From: Sphingomonas sp. J315
GTDB lineage: Bacteria; Pseudomonadota; Alphaproteobacteria; Sphingomonadales; Sphingomonadaceae
NCBI RefSeq assembly: GCF_024666595.1
Contig: NZ_CP088296.1
Span: 2,718,501 to 2,782,500 of the forward strand
Reading direction: 5' to 3'
Length of the DNA: 64,000 nt
In this document: one piece after another, positions 10,009 through 18,621 of the stretch
Position numbering within the stretch: the stretch's first letter is position 1
How the letters are laid out: every line of letters starts with the position of its first letter
Made by a program: the position numbers and the translations under genes
The notes under the pieces: generated by a model
Databases searched by the model: none
Told to the model about the DNA's origin: nothing
What the model saw: the letters and a program-made list of their open reading frames with translations, nothing else

Positions 10009-11379
10009 ATGGACCAGAACCAATCGCGCCGCGCATTTCTGAAGCGCACCGCAGCACTCGGTGTCGCCGGATCGGCCGCACCCTTCGTCACTCAGCTCGC
10101 CGCAATCGGCGAAGCATCGGCAGCGGTCGCCAGCGATTACAAGGCGCTGGTGTGCATCTTCCTCTATGGCGGCAATGATTATGCCAACACGCTCCCGCCC
10201 TATGACAGCGCGACCCATGCCGCCTATCTGGCGCAGCGCCCGACGCTGGGCCACTCCCTCGACAGCCTGACCGCGACCCTGCTCAACCCGGCAAATCCGA
10301 TGGGCGGGCGACAATATGCGCTCGCGCCGACCATGGCGTCGCTGCTGCCGCTGTTCAACGCGGGCAAGCTCGCGCCGGTGCTCAATGTCGGCACGTTGGT
10401 GCGCCCGACGACCAAGGCCGAATATAACGCACGGTCGGTCGCACTCCCGCCCAAGCTGTTCAGTCACAACGACCAGCAAAGCTATTGGCAGGCGTCGAGC
10501 GCGGAGGGCGCATCGTCGGGCTGGGGCGGGCGGATCGGCGACCTGCTGCAAAGCGGCAACGGCACCAGCGCGCTCACCTGTATCAGCGCATCGGGCAATG
10601 CGACCTATCTGTCGGGGCGGAGCGCGATTCAGTACGTCACCGGCACCAACGGGCCGACCGCGCTGATCAACGGCGCTTCGACGTTGTTCGGATCGGCGAG
10701 TGCGGCGACCGCGCTACGATCGATCATGGGCGGGACACAGACCAATCTGATCGCAAACGAACACGCGACGGTGTCGAAGCGCGCGCTCGACCTCTATACG
10801 CAGGTCAGCGGTGCGTTGGGCGGGGCACCGGCCGCGAACTTCCCGCTATTCCCCACCGGCAACCCACTCGCTGACCAGCTGCGCATCGTCGCGCGGCTGA
10901 TCTCGGTGTCGCAGGAGCTTGGGGCGAGGCGACAGGTATTCTTCGTGTCGAGCGGCGGCTGGGACATGCACGACTTCCTGGTCCGCGATCACCCGACCCT
11001 GGTCGGCCGTGTCGCCGACGCGATGCGCGCCTTATACGACACCACCGTCGCGCTGGGCGTCGCGGACAAGGTGACCAGCTTCACCGCATCCGACTTTGGC
11101 CGCACCCTCGTCCAGAATGATGACGGCTCCGACCATGGCTGGGGCAGCATGCATTTCGTGCTGGGTGGCGCGGTGCAGGGCGGTCGCATCTATGGCACCC
11201 CGCCCGATTTCGGGCACAACACGCCAAGCGATGTCGGACAGGGGCGGCTGTTGCCGACCACCTCGGTCGATCAATATGCCGCGACGCTGGCGAGCTGGTT
11301 CGGGGTGTCGGCGGGGAACATGTCGACGGTGCTGCCGAATATCGGGAATTATTCGACGACGAATTTGGGGTTTGTCTAA
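10009..11379 (+). CDS. DUF1501 protein with Tat signal
   Basis: A 456-residue DUF1501 protein. The N-terminus (NQSRRAFLKRTAALGVAGSA) is a twin-arginine signal peptide, so it is predicted to be exported folded. Inside are FLYGGNDYANTLPPY and, later, ASDFGRTLVQNDDGSDHGWG, the signature of this sulfatase/phosphatase-like superfamily. The biochemical role is unknown. ATG at 10009 places the RR motif correctly. It follows the DUF1800 gene directly, and such pairs are widespread, so the two products probably act together in the envelope. Confidence 0.88.
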   Translation: MDQNQSRRAFLKRTAALGVAGSAAPFVTQLAAIGEASAAVASDYKALVCIFLYGGNDYANTLPPYDSATHAAYLAQRPTLGHSLDSLTATLLNPANPMGGRQYALAPTMASLLPLFNAGKLAPVLNVGTLVRPTTKAEYNARSVALPPKLFSHNDQQSYWQASSAEGASSGWGGRIGDLLQSGNGTSALTCISASGNATYLSGRSAIQYVTGTNGPTALINGASTLFGSASAATALRSIMGGTQTNLIANEHATVSKRALDLYTQVSGALGGAPAANFPLFPTGNPLADQLRIVARLISVSQELGARRQVFFVSSGGWDMHDFLVRDHPTLVGRVADAMRALYDTTVALGVADKVTSFTASDFGRTLVQNDDGSDHGWGSMHFVLGGAVQGGRIYGTPPDFGHNTPSDVGQGRLLPTTSVDQYAATLASWFGVSAGNMSTVLPNIGNYSTTNLGFV

Positions 11380-11386
11380 ACTCGTT

Positions 11387-11414
11387 CGCCGCCCCCGCTT
11401 TCGCGGGGGTGGCG
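11387..11414. terminator. Bidirectional hairpin between DUF1501 gene and cysS
   Basis: CGCCGCCCCCGC (11387-11398) pairs with GCGGGGGTGGCG (11403-11414) around a TTTC loop, one mismatch. It sits between two convergent genes. There is no long T run, so it could equally be a simple palindromic repeat. Confidence 0.5.
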
Positions 11415-11421
11415 ATAAGCG

Positions 11422-12852
11422 CTAAACCTCCACCCGCCAGTCCCAGCCCACGGGATCGCCGTCCATCACCTCGACGCCGGCGCCGATCAGCTCGTCGCGG
11501 ATGGCGTCCGATCGCGCAAAGTCTTTCGCGGCGCGGGCTTCCTTGCGCTGGGCGAGACGGGCTTCGATCTCGGCTTCGGTCACCTGCGCATCCGCTGGAC
11601 GCACACGCAGGTCGGCGCGGGAGAGGTGCAGCAGGTCGAGGCCCAGCACTTCGTCGAATTGCGTCAGCACCATCAGCCGCGCTTCCTGCCCCAGTTGCTT
11701 GTCGGCGAGCAGTTCCTCCAGCACCGGCAGCGCCCTGGGGGTGTTGAGGTCGTCCGACACCGCCGCGTCGAGCCGCTCGAGATAGCTGGCCGCGTTGCCG
11801 CCACCCTTGCCCTCGGCCGCGCGGAATTTCTCCGCCGCCAGCACCAGCCGCCGCAGCCGCACGAGCGCTGCCATCAGATTCTCGCCGCTGAACTCCAGTT
11901 CGCTGCGATAATGCGCCGACAGGCACATCAGGCGATAGGCGAGGGGGTGCACGCCCTTCGCCACCAGCGCGTCGAGCGTTGCGATGCCGCCCTTGGACTT
12001 CGACATTTTCCCGCCGCGATCGACCAGGAAGTTGTTGTGCATCCAGATCTTCGCGCCGGAATCGCCACAGCTGCAATGCGCCTGATTCTGCGCGATTTCG
12101 TTGACGTGATGGATCTCGCGATGGTCGATCCCGCCGCTGTGGATGTCGAACGGCAGGCCGAGCAGCTCGGCGCTCATCACCGAACATTCGAGGTGCCAGC
12201 CCGGCGCGCCGCGGCCCCAGGGCGAATCCCACTCCATCTGGCGCGTCTCGCCCGGCGGCGTGGTGCGCCAGATCGCGAAATCCTGCGGGTGGCGCTTGCC
12301 TTCGACGCTCTCGATCCGCCCCTCGCCGGCATCGTCCTGCCCGCCCGACAGCTTGCCGTAATCGGGCACGGTGCTGCTGTCGAAATAGAGGCCGCTGTCG
12401 AGCTGGTAGCAATGCTGGTCGGCAATGCCCTTGGCGAAGTCGATCATCTTGGCGACATAATCGGTCGCCAGCGGCATATGATCGGGCGTGCGGATGTTGA
12501 GGTCGCGCAGGTTGCGGCGGAACACATCGGCGTAATGGCGCGAGATTTCCCACGCGCTCAGGCCGCGCTTCTTCGCCGCCGCCTCCATCTTGTCCTCGCC
12601 CTCGTCGGCGTCGGACGTCAGATGGCCGACATCGGTGATGTTGATGACATGGGTGAGCTTATGCCCCTTCCACCGCAGCACGCGGCTGAGCGTATCGGTG
12701 AAGACATAGGCGCGCAGATTGCCCAGATGCGGGTCGCTATAGACCGTCGGTCCGCACGAATAGACGCGCGTGCCCTTGGCGGGGTCGATCGGCGCGAAGG
12801 CTTCGGTCGCGCGGGTGAGGCTGTTGTAGAGGGTGAGCGTGGCGCCAGTCAT
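11422..12852 (-). CDS. cysS: Cysteinyl-tRNA synthetase
   Basis: A 476-residue class I aminoacyl-tRNA synthetase. It has the zinc/active-site start YSCGPTVYSDPHLGNLRAY (the HIGH-equivalent is HLGN), the zinc ligands in HLECSVMS and HHVNEIAQ, and KMSKSKG. The length is typical. ATG at 12852 is chosen because the upstream in-frame ATGs add basic residues unlike the family. The small zinc-ribbon gene lies about 50 bp upstream on the same strand. Confidence 0.97.
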   Translation of the reverse strand: MTGATLTLYNSLTRATEAFAPIDPAKGTRVYSCGPTVYSDPHLGNLRAYVFTDTLSRVLRWKGHKLTHVINITDVGHLTSDADEGEDKMEAAAKKRGLSAWEISRHYADVFRRNLRDLNIRTPDHMPLATDYVAKMIDFAKGIADQHCYQLDSGLYFDSSTVPDYGKLSGGQDDAGEGRIESVEGKRHPQDFAIWRTTPPGETRQMEWDSPWGRGAPGWHLECSVMSAELLGLPFDIHSGGIDHREIHHVNEIAQNQAHCSCGDSGAKIWMHNNFLVDRGGKMSKSKGGIATLDALVAKGVHPLAYRLMCLSAHYRSELEFSGENLMAALVRLRRLVLAAEKFRAAEGKGGGNAASYLERLDAAVSDDLNTPRALPVLEELLADKQLGQEARLMVLTQFDEVLGLDLLHLSRADLRVRPADAQVTEAEIEARLAQRKEARAAKDFARSDAIRDELIGAGVEVMDGDPVGWDWRVEV

Positions 12853-12903
12853 GCGCCGCGCCATAGCGCGGGGGAGGCGGCTTACCAACCTCCCCGTGCG
12901 GGT

Positions 12904-13119
12904 TCAGGCTGCCAGCGACTTCATGGTGAAGCGTCCCGCGCCGAAACTGCCGCCGGTGTTGATCGGCAGCGCGGTGGCGCAGAAAGCGCATTCGGCTGTC
13001 ATCCGCCCGATCGTCCAATGCGACTGGCCGCACCCGGGGCAGACATTCTGCTCGCCGGGACGAAAGGCAACGCGATAGCCGCTGTTGGCGGCGGTGAAAG
13101 GGGTCGTGTCGTAAAACAT
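12904..13119 (-). CDS. Small zinc-ribbon protein of unknown function
   Basis: A 71-residue protein beginning MFYDTTPFTAANSGYR. Two cysteine pairs, CPGCGQSHW and AECAFCATALP, form a likely four-Cys zinc ribbon. The rest is short and polar. ATG at 13119 gives a compact domain; the open frame continues upstream to 13281 but that part is unlikely to be coding. It lies between trmH and cysS on the minus strand. No function is known to me. Confidence 0.7.
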   Translation of the reverse strand: MFYDTTPFTAANSGYRVAFRPGEQNVCPGCGQSHWTIGRMTAECAFCATALPINTGGSFGAGRFTMKSLAA

Positions 13120-13225
13120 CGGCTCGTCTCCAGACTTGCCCGGTTCGACGCGCGGAATCAGGGTTTTGTTCCAAACGCGTAGCAAAGCAGGCGGCGCGTG
13201 TTGCGATTGTGCAACGGTCGAGCGG

Positions 13226-14029
13226 TCAGTCCAACGGACGAATTCGGTCGAGCACGGTGTAGGCCATGACGGCGGTCGCAACGGCGGCGTTGAGGCTGTC
13301 GGCCTTGCCCAGCATCGGGATTTTCACGCGGACATCGCAGGCGGCGGCATAGTCGGCGGGCAGCCCCTGCGCCTCGTTCCCGGTCAGCAGGAACACGGGC
13401 GCGGCAAAGGCCGGCGTGCGATAATCGACCGCACCCTCCAGCGCGAGGCCGACCAGCTGACCCGGCCCGGATCGCAGCCAGCCATGAAAGTCCTCCCACG
13501 GCGCGCGCGCGATCGGGATCGTGAACAGCGCGCCCATGCTCGCGCGCACCGCCTCGACGCTGAACGGATCGACGCAGTCGTCGACCAGGATCAGGCCACC
13601 CGCACCGACCGCGTCCGCAGTGCGCAGGATCGTGCCGAGATTGCCGGGATCGCGCAGCCGCTCGGCGACCAGCCAGAGCGGTGCGGCATTGCGGTCGATA
13701 CGGGCGAGGTCGGTCGAAAGCTCGCGATAGACACCGACCACCGCGCCCGGATTGTCCTTGCCCGACAGCTTGGACAGGATGTCGCTGTCGGTCTGGATAA
13801 CCTCGCCGCCGGATGCTTCGGTCGCGGCGATCAGTTCCTGCGCCAGCGGGTGGCCGTCATACCCCTTGGCAAAGAACAGATAGGCCGGCAGATGCCCCGC
13901 CTCGCGCGCTTCGGTCAGGATGCGCAGCCCCTCGGCCAGGAACAGCCCCTCGTCGCGGCGATGCTTCTTGTCGCGCAGCGATCGCACCCGCTTGACCAGC
14001 GGATTGGAAAAGGCGGTTATTTCGCGCAC
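13226..14029 (-). CDS. TrmH/SpoU-family RNA 2'-O-methyltransferase
   Basis: About 267 residues. The N-terminal substrate-binding part (SNPLVKRVRSLRDKKHRRDE, a typical RlmB/TsnR-type start) is followed by a SPOUT domain with motif 1 LRDPGNLGTILRTADAVGAG, motif 2 LLTGNEAQGLP and motif 3 IPMLGKADSLNAAVA. It therefore methylates a ribose in rRNA or tRNA using SAM; the target cannot be told. GTG at 14029 matches the family start. It lies 4 bp after the HPr stop, so it may be transcribed with the PTS genes. Confidence 0.88.
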   Translation of the reverse strand: MREITAFSNPLVKRVRSLRDKKHRRDEGLFLAEGLRILTEAREAGHLPAYLFFAKGYDGHPLAQELIAATEASGGEVIQTDSDILSKLSGKDNPGAVVGVYRELSTDLARIDRNAAPLWLVAERLRDPGNLGTILRTADAVGAGGLILVDDCVDPFSVEAVRASMGALFTIPIARAPWEDFHGWLRSGPGQLVGLALEGAVDYRTPAFAAPVFLLTGNEAQGLPADYAAACDVRVKIPMLGKADSLNAAVATAVMAYTVLDRIRPLD

Positions 14030-14033
14030 CGGC

Positions 14034-14306
14034 TCAATCCTCGCCGAAGCGGTCCTCGACCAGTTCGACCAGCTTGAGCACCGCATCTTCGGCACCGTCG
14101 CCCAGCGCGCTGATCGTGATCGTGTCGCCCATCGCCGCGCCCAGCATCATCAGCCCCATGATCGACGTGCCGGTGACTGCGTTGCCGTCCTTTTCGACGG
14201 TCAGCTCACAGGGCTGCGACGATGCGAGGGTGACGAACTTGGCGCTGGCGCGCGCATGCAGCCCGCGGCGGTTGCCGATCAGGACGGTGCGGCTGACCCG
14301 GCTCAA
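14034..14306 (-). CDS. ptsH: HPr phosphocarrier protein
   Basis: A 90-residue HPr. The phosphorylatable histidine is H17 in RRGLHARASAKF and the regulatory serine is S48 in GTSIMGLMML, the target of HprK. It overlaps the EIIA gene by 4 bp. No sugar permease or Enzyme I gene is present in the window, which fits the regulatory role of this phosphotransferase chain in alphaproteobacteria. Confidence 0.95.
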   Translation of the reverse strand: MSRVSRTVLIGNRRGLHARASAKFVTLASSQPCELTVEKDGNAVTGTSIMGLMMLGAAMGDTITISALGDGAEDAVLKLVELVEDRFGED

Positions 14307-14710
14307 GCAGCAGCCTCGCCGAGCACTTCGGACGCCACGGTGATGTATTTGCGCCCCGCCTCACGCGCCGCCGCCACCGCTTCGGTCACCTTCATCGTCT
14401 TCCGCGCCCCGCCCAGGCGAATCAGCATGGGCAGATTGATGCCGGCGATCACTTCGACCTTGCCAGCCTCGAGCAGCGAAATGGCCAGGTTCGACGGGGT
14501 GCCGCCGAACAGGTCGGTCAGCAGGATCACCCCGCGGCCGCCATCGACGGCGATGATCGCCTTGGCGATATCCGCGCGCCGCTCCTCCATATCGTCCTCG
14601 GGGCCGATGCAGATGGTGGCGATGCGGTCCTGACGACCGACGACATGCTCCATCGCGACGACGAACTCCTCCGCGAGCCGCCCGTGCGTCACGAGTACCA
14701 GTCCAATCAT
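14303..14710 (-). CDS. PTS EIIA component, mannose/fructose (ManX) family
   Basis: A 135-residue EIIA-Man fold protein. The phosphorylation site is H9 in VLVTHGRLAEEF, and the family block VILLTDLFGGTPSNLA is present. It has only the A domain, with no IIB, IIC or IID partner, so it probably acts in regulation and not in sugar uptake. It lies between rapZ (24 bp upstream) and HPr (4 bp overlap), as in other alphaproteobacteria. Confidence 0.92.
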   Translation of the reverse strand: MIGLVLVTHGRLAEEFVVAMEHVVGRQDRIATICIGPEDDMEERRADIAKAIIAVDGGRGVILLTDLFGGTPSNLAISLLEAGKVEVIAGINLPMLIRLGGARKTMKVTEAVAAAREAGRKYITVASEVLGEAAA

Positions 14711-14734
14711 GTCTTTACGCTTGTCCCATGCGGT

Positions 14735-15656
14735 TCATCTTGCAGCCGGCGGGCCTTCTAGCGAGTCCTGCGGCGCGGTTTGCAAGTCACGATGCGCCAC
14801 CGTGGGCGAAAATCCCGCCTCGCGCAACCGGCCAGCGACCCGTTCGGCGATATGGACCGACCGGTGTCTCCCGCCGGTACAGCCGAAGGCAATGGTAACA
14901 TAGGATTTTCCCTCGGCCTGATAGCGGGGGAGGAGGAGCAGCAGAAGCTCCTCGATCCGCGCTACGCCCTCCGCATAGGCCGGGTCGCCCGCGACATAGG
15001 CGGCGACATCGGCGTCCTTGCCGGTGCCCGGACGCAGCAGAATCGACCCAGTGCGGATTGCGCAGGAAACGCATGTCGAACACCAGGTCCGCCCCCGCGG
15101 GAACGCCGCGGGCAAAGCCGAACGACATCACCGAAACCACTGTTTCGCCCAAGCCGGGGCCGGAAAAGCTGGTTCGGATCTGTTGCGCCAATTCGTTCGA
15201 TGACAGGCTGGTCGTGTCGATTACCCGGTTGGCCCAGCGGCGCAGCGGTTGCAGCAGCTCGCGCTCGCGGGTGATGCCGTCGCTCGCTGGCCGGTCGAGC
15301 GCGAGGGGGTGGCGACGGCGCGTTTCCGAATAGCGGCGCTCCAGCTCCGCGCCCGAACAGTCGAGGAACAGCGTTCCCATGTCGTAGCCGCGCTCGTCGC
15401 GCAGCTTCTTGATGCGGCGCACGATGCTGTCGGCGTCAAAGGCGCGGGTGCGGGTACCGATTCCGATCGCGAGCGGTCGGTCGTCGCCATCGACGCCCTC
15501 GGGCGGGTCGGTATCGAGCAGGCGGTTGAGCAACAGCAGGGGCAGGTTGTCGACCACCTCCCAGCCAAGATCCTCCAGCGTTCGCAGCACGGTCGACTTG
15601 CCCGCCCCCGACATACCCGTGACAAGCAATATCTGCTTGGCGCGCTTCCTGGTCAT
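14735..15656 (-). CDS. rapZ: RapZ-type RNase adapter / P-loop ATPase, frame broken near 15040
   Basis: RapZ/YvcJ family nucleotide-binding protein. The Walker A motif GMSGAGKS is at residues 14-21, and SVMSFGFARGVPAGADLVFD follows later. After NPHWVDS the frame breaks; the second frame continues LRPGTGKDADVAAYV, VTIAFGCTGGRHRSV and AERVAGRL to a stop at 14735. One extra base next to a GATTC (minus strand) accounts for it; the repaired length is 306 residues. The start overlaps the hprK stop by 4 bp. In E. coli RapZ controls glmS through small RNAs; whether this holds here is unknown. Confidence 0.88.
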
Positions 15657-16090
15657 TGCATCTGCTCCGCCAGATGGCGCAACGCCAGTTCGACCTTGAT
15701 CGGAGCCGAGGGCTCGAGCGCGGGAAGCGCGACTACCGGTACATCGACTCCCGCGATGCGGCGAACATGCGGGACAAGCGGCATGCGCGGCGGATCGTCG
15801 AAGATCGTGACCAGCAACCCGATCGGCGCGGTGTCGATATGCGGCAGCGACACGACGCCGATCCCGCGCACTTCGATCTTGCCCGCGATCGTCGCCGGGG
15901 GCGCGGCGTGGAGCACCCCGTCACGCCGTGTGCAGATCGTGTAATCGTCGGACACCAGCAGCGCGCCGCGGTCGATCAGGCGCAGCGCCAGATCGGACTT
16001 GCCCTCGCCCGATCGGCCCTCGATCAGCACCGCGCGACCGTCGATCGCGACGCAGGACGCATGCAGCGTTTCGGAAGACAGGATCGCCAC
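15653..16090 (-). CDS. hprK: HPr kinase/phosphorylase, short alphaproteobacterial form
   Basis: A 145-residue protein that corresponds only to the C-terminal catalytic domain of HprK. The Walker A motif is GRSGEGKSDLA at residues 25-35, then LLVSDDYT and the signature GKIEVRGIGVVSLP. It phosphorylates HPr on serine (S48 here). The short form lacking the N-terminal domain is normal for alphaproteobacteria. It lies 24 bp after chvG and overlaps rapZ. Confidence 0.93.
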   Translation of the reverse strand: MAILSSETLHASCVAIDGRAVLIEGRSGEGKSDLALRLIDRGALLVSDDYTICTRRDGVLHAAPPATIAGKIEVRGIGVVSLPHIDTAPIGLLVTIFDDPPRMPLVPHVRRIAGVDVPVVALPALEPSAPIKVELALRHLAEQMQ

Positions 16091-16114
16091 GTTTCTCTTA
16101 TAGCCTCCGAACCT

Positions 16115-17706
16115 TCATCCCGGTTGCACGAATGGCAGGCGGACGACGAACCGCGCGCCCCGCATCCGGTCCTCGCGCGTCTCGACGCCGATACTGCCCT
16201 GATGGCCTTCGACGATGGTTCGCGCGATCGCAAGCCCTAGCCCGGAATGCTTGCCGAATTCCTCCCCTTCGGGCCGGTCGGTATGGAAACGGCGGAAGAT
16301 CGCCTCGCGCGCCTCCTCCGGAACGCCCGGTCCCTCGTCCTCGATCCGTGCCTCCAGCATGTCGTCCGCCGCGCTCAGCGACAGCGCGACCGTGCCGCCG
16401 TCGGGGAAAAGGACACGGCATTGTCGATCAGGTTCGCGAACACCCGCTCCAGCCGCGCGCCTTCGCCCATCACCAGCGGCATTGGCCCGACTGGCGCGTC
16501 GAAGCGCAGCCGGATCTCGCGCTCGATTCCGCGTGTCGTGCGCTGCTCGACCATTGCAGCCAGCATCGCGCTCAGATCGACCGGGTCGAACTTGGCGCGC
16601 GATAGCTGGGCATCGAGCCGCGACGCCTCCGAAATGTCGCTGATCAGCCGGTCCAGACGCAGCACATCGTCGCGCACCACCGCCAGCAATTGCTCCTGCA
16701 ACGCCGGGTCACGCACCGCCATCAGGCTGTCGACCGCGGAGCGCAGCGAGGCGAGGGGGTTCTTGATCTCATGCGCCAGATCGGCGGCGAACGCCTCGGT
16801 CGCGTCGATCCGTGCACGCAGCGCGAGGCTCATGTCCGACAGCGATCGGGCGAGATGGCCGATCTCGTCGCGACGCTCGGGCAGGCGCGGCACCACCACT
16901 TCGCGCGCACGCCCGAGACGCACGCGTACCGCCGCACGCGCAAGGCGGCGCAGCGGGCGGACGATTGTGCGCGCCAGGAACAGCGACAGGAAGATCGACA
17001 GGCCCGCAGTGAACGCCAGCACCACGCCCAACCGGAACCGTTCGACCCGGACAGTCTGGGTGATGTCGCGCGCGTTGGAGCTGGTGAACACCGCCCCCTC
17101 CGGCCCAAAGGGCGCGGCGGCGGTGATCACCGGCGTTCGGTCGGGCGCGCGCCACACGGTCGCGCTCGCCTCTCCGGTGCGGAGCGCGGCGGCGATGTCG
17201 GGCCAGTCGAGCCCCTTGGTCGGTGCGCGCTCGCGAAACTGCTGGTCGCGATCCGCCCCCGCCACGGTGTCGATCACCGCGTCGAGGAAACGCGCCGCGC
17301 TCTGGTTCCACGGATCCTTGTCGGGATCGCGCAGCACGAAATTATTGAGTCCCAGCGCGCGGGTGTCGAGAGTCAGTCGCCCGGCGCGGTCGTACAGGCG
17401 GATGCGGATATCCGCCTCGCTCGCGATCCGCTCGACCAATGCGGTGCGGTCGGCGGGCGGGGTCATTGCCACGGCCTGTGCGATCAGCCGCGCCTCACGG
17501 CTCGCCTGCTCGACCCGGCTGTCGACGATTCGTGCGCGGTAACTGTCGAGGTAGAAGAACCCGCCCGCCAGCATCACCAGCGCAAAGATGTTCACCGCCA
17601 GGATGCGCGGCGTCAGGCTGACCCGGCCGGACCAGCGCAGCGACAGGTCGCGCTCCTCCTGCGGAGGAGGCGGCCTATTCGTCGGAGAATCGGTATCCGG
17701 CGCCAT
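16115..17706 (-). CDS. chvG: ChvG-type sensor histidine kinase, frame broken at 16403-16406
   Basis: Membrane sensor kinase. A cytoplasmic N-terminus leads to TM1 ([19 protein letters not shown]), a periplasmic domain of about 190 residues, TM2 ([19 protein letters not shown]), HAMP, and HisKA with [13 protein letters not shown]. In the N-box ([11 protein letters not shown]) the frame breaks; the second frame carries [18 protein letters not shown] and [12 protein letters not shown] to the stop at 16115. One missing base in the G4 run at 16403-16406 explains it; the repaired length is 530. ATG 17706 overlaps chvI by 32 bp. The ChvG identity comes mainly from synteny with pckA, chvI, hprK and the PTS genes. 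Confidence 0.85.
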
Positions 17707-18391
17707 AGAGCGTCTCGATGGCGTCGAAATCGGGATCGACCTGCCGGAACTTGCGGCGCACGCGCTTGATATGGCTGTCGATGGTGCGGTCATCGACATA
17801 GATATCGTCCTGATACGCCGCGTCCATCAGCTGGTTGCGCGTCTTGACGATGCCGGGCCGCTGGGCGAGCGTTTCGAGGATCATGAACTCGGTGACGGTC
17901 AGCGTGACATTGTCGCCCTTCCACGTCACCTTGTGGCGCGCCGGGTCCATCGTCAGCGGGCCGCGCTCGATCACCGGCTGCGCCTCGGCTGCCACTTCCT
18001 CTTCGCCTTGTGCCGTCGCTGCAACCAGCTCGGTGCGGCGCAGGATCGCGCGGATGCGGGCGATCAGCAGCCGCTGGCTGAACGGCTTCGCGATATAATC
18101 GTCCGCACCCATCGCGAGGCCCAGCGCCTCGTCCAGCTCGTCATCCTTGCTGGTCAGGAAGATTACCGGGATCTGGCTCTTCTCGCGCAGCCGCCGCAGC
18201 AGCTCCAGCCCGTCCATGCGCGGCATCTTGATGTCGAGCACCGCCAGCTCGGGTGGATTGTCGACCAGCGCCTTCAACGCCGCCTCCCCATCCGAATAGA
18301 CGCGCGTCACGAACCCCTCGGCCTGCAACGCGATCGACACGGACGTCAGGATGTTGCGGTCGTCATCGACCAGCGCAATCGTTGCGGTCAT
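17675..18391 (-). CDS. chvI: ChvI-type OmpR-family response regulator
   Basis: A 238-residue response regulator. The receiver has DDD at 10-12, phospho-acceptor D53 in [15 protein letters not shown] in FLTSKDD and K in AKPFS. The OmpR-type winged helix ends the protein ([32 protein letters not shown]). In rhizobia and relatives ChvI with ChvG responds to acid and envelope state. ATG at 18391 is the true start; the longer open frame to 18577 lacks coding character. It overlaps chvG and is divergent from pckA. Confidence 0.88.
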   Translation of the reverse strand: MTATIALVDDDRNILTSVSIALQAEGFVTRVYSDGEAALKALVDNPPELAVLDIKMPRMDGLELLRRLREKSQIPVIFLTSKDDELDEALGLAMGADDYIAKPFSQRLLIARIRAILRRTELVAATAQGEEEVAAEAQPVIERGPLTMDPARHKVTWKGDNVTLTVTEFMILETLAQRPGIVKTRNQLMDAAYQDDIYVDDRTIDSHIKRVRRKFRQVDPDFDAIETLYGAGYRFSDE

Positions 18392-18502
18392 GACGGAGGG
18401 GGTAGCGGAATGTGGGGCGAGGCTCAACACGGCGGACACTCGGGCTCCGCAGCGCCGAGACGGGGGAATGCAACAGGTCAGCGTTGTCACCCAAAAATAG
18501 AG

Positions 18503-18529
18503 GGTTACCAGGCTTTTGACACCGGTTAC
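18503..18529. promoter_or_regulatory. Tandem GGTTAC repeat in the chvI-pckA intergenic region
   Basis: GGTTAC occurs at 18503-18508 and 18524-18529, 21 bp apart start to start (two helical turns), in the divergent promoter region. A TTGACA lies between them (18516-18521). Paired direct repeats are what OmpR-family regulators bind, so this is a candidate ChvI or pckA control site. Confidence 0.4.
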
Positions 18530-18621
18530 TGGCGTTGACCCCCGTTTCCGCCGCTGCCTATGCGCGACTCCACGCATACGAATGCAATGCCGTGCGGAGA
18601 GGCGCGGCGGAGGAGAGAGAC

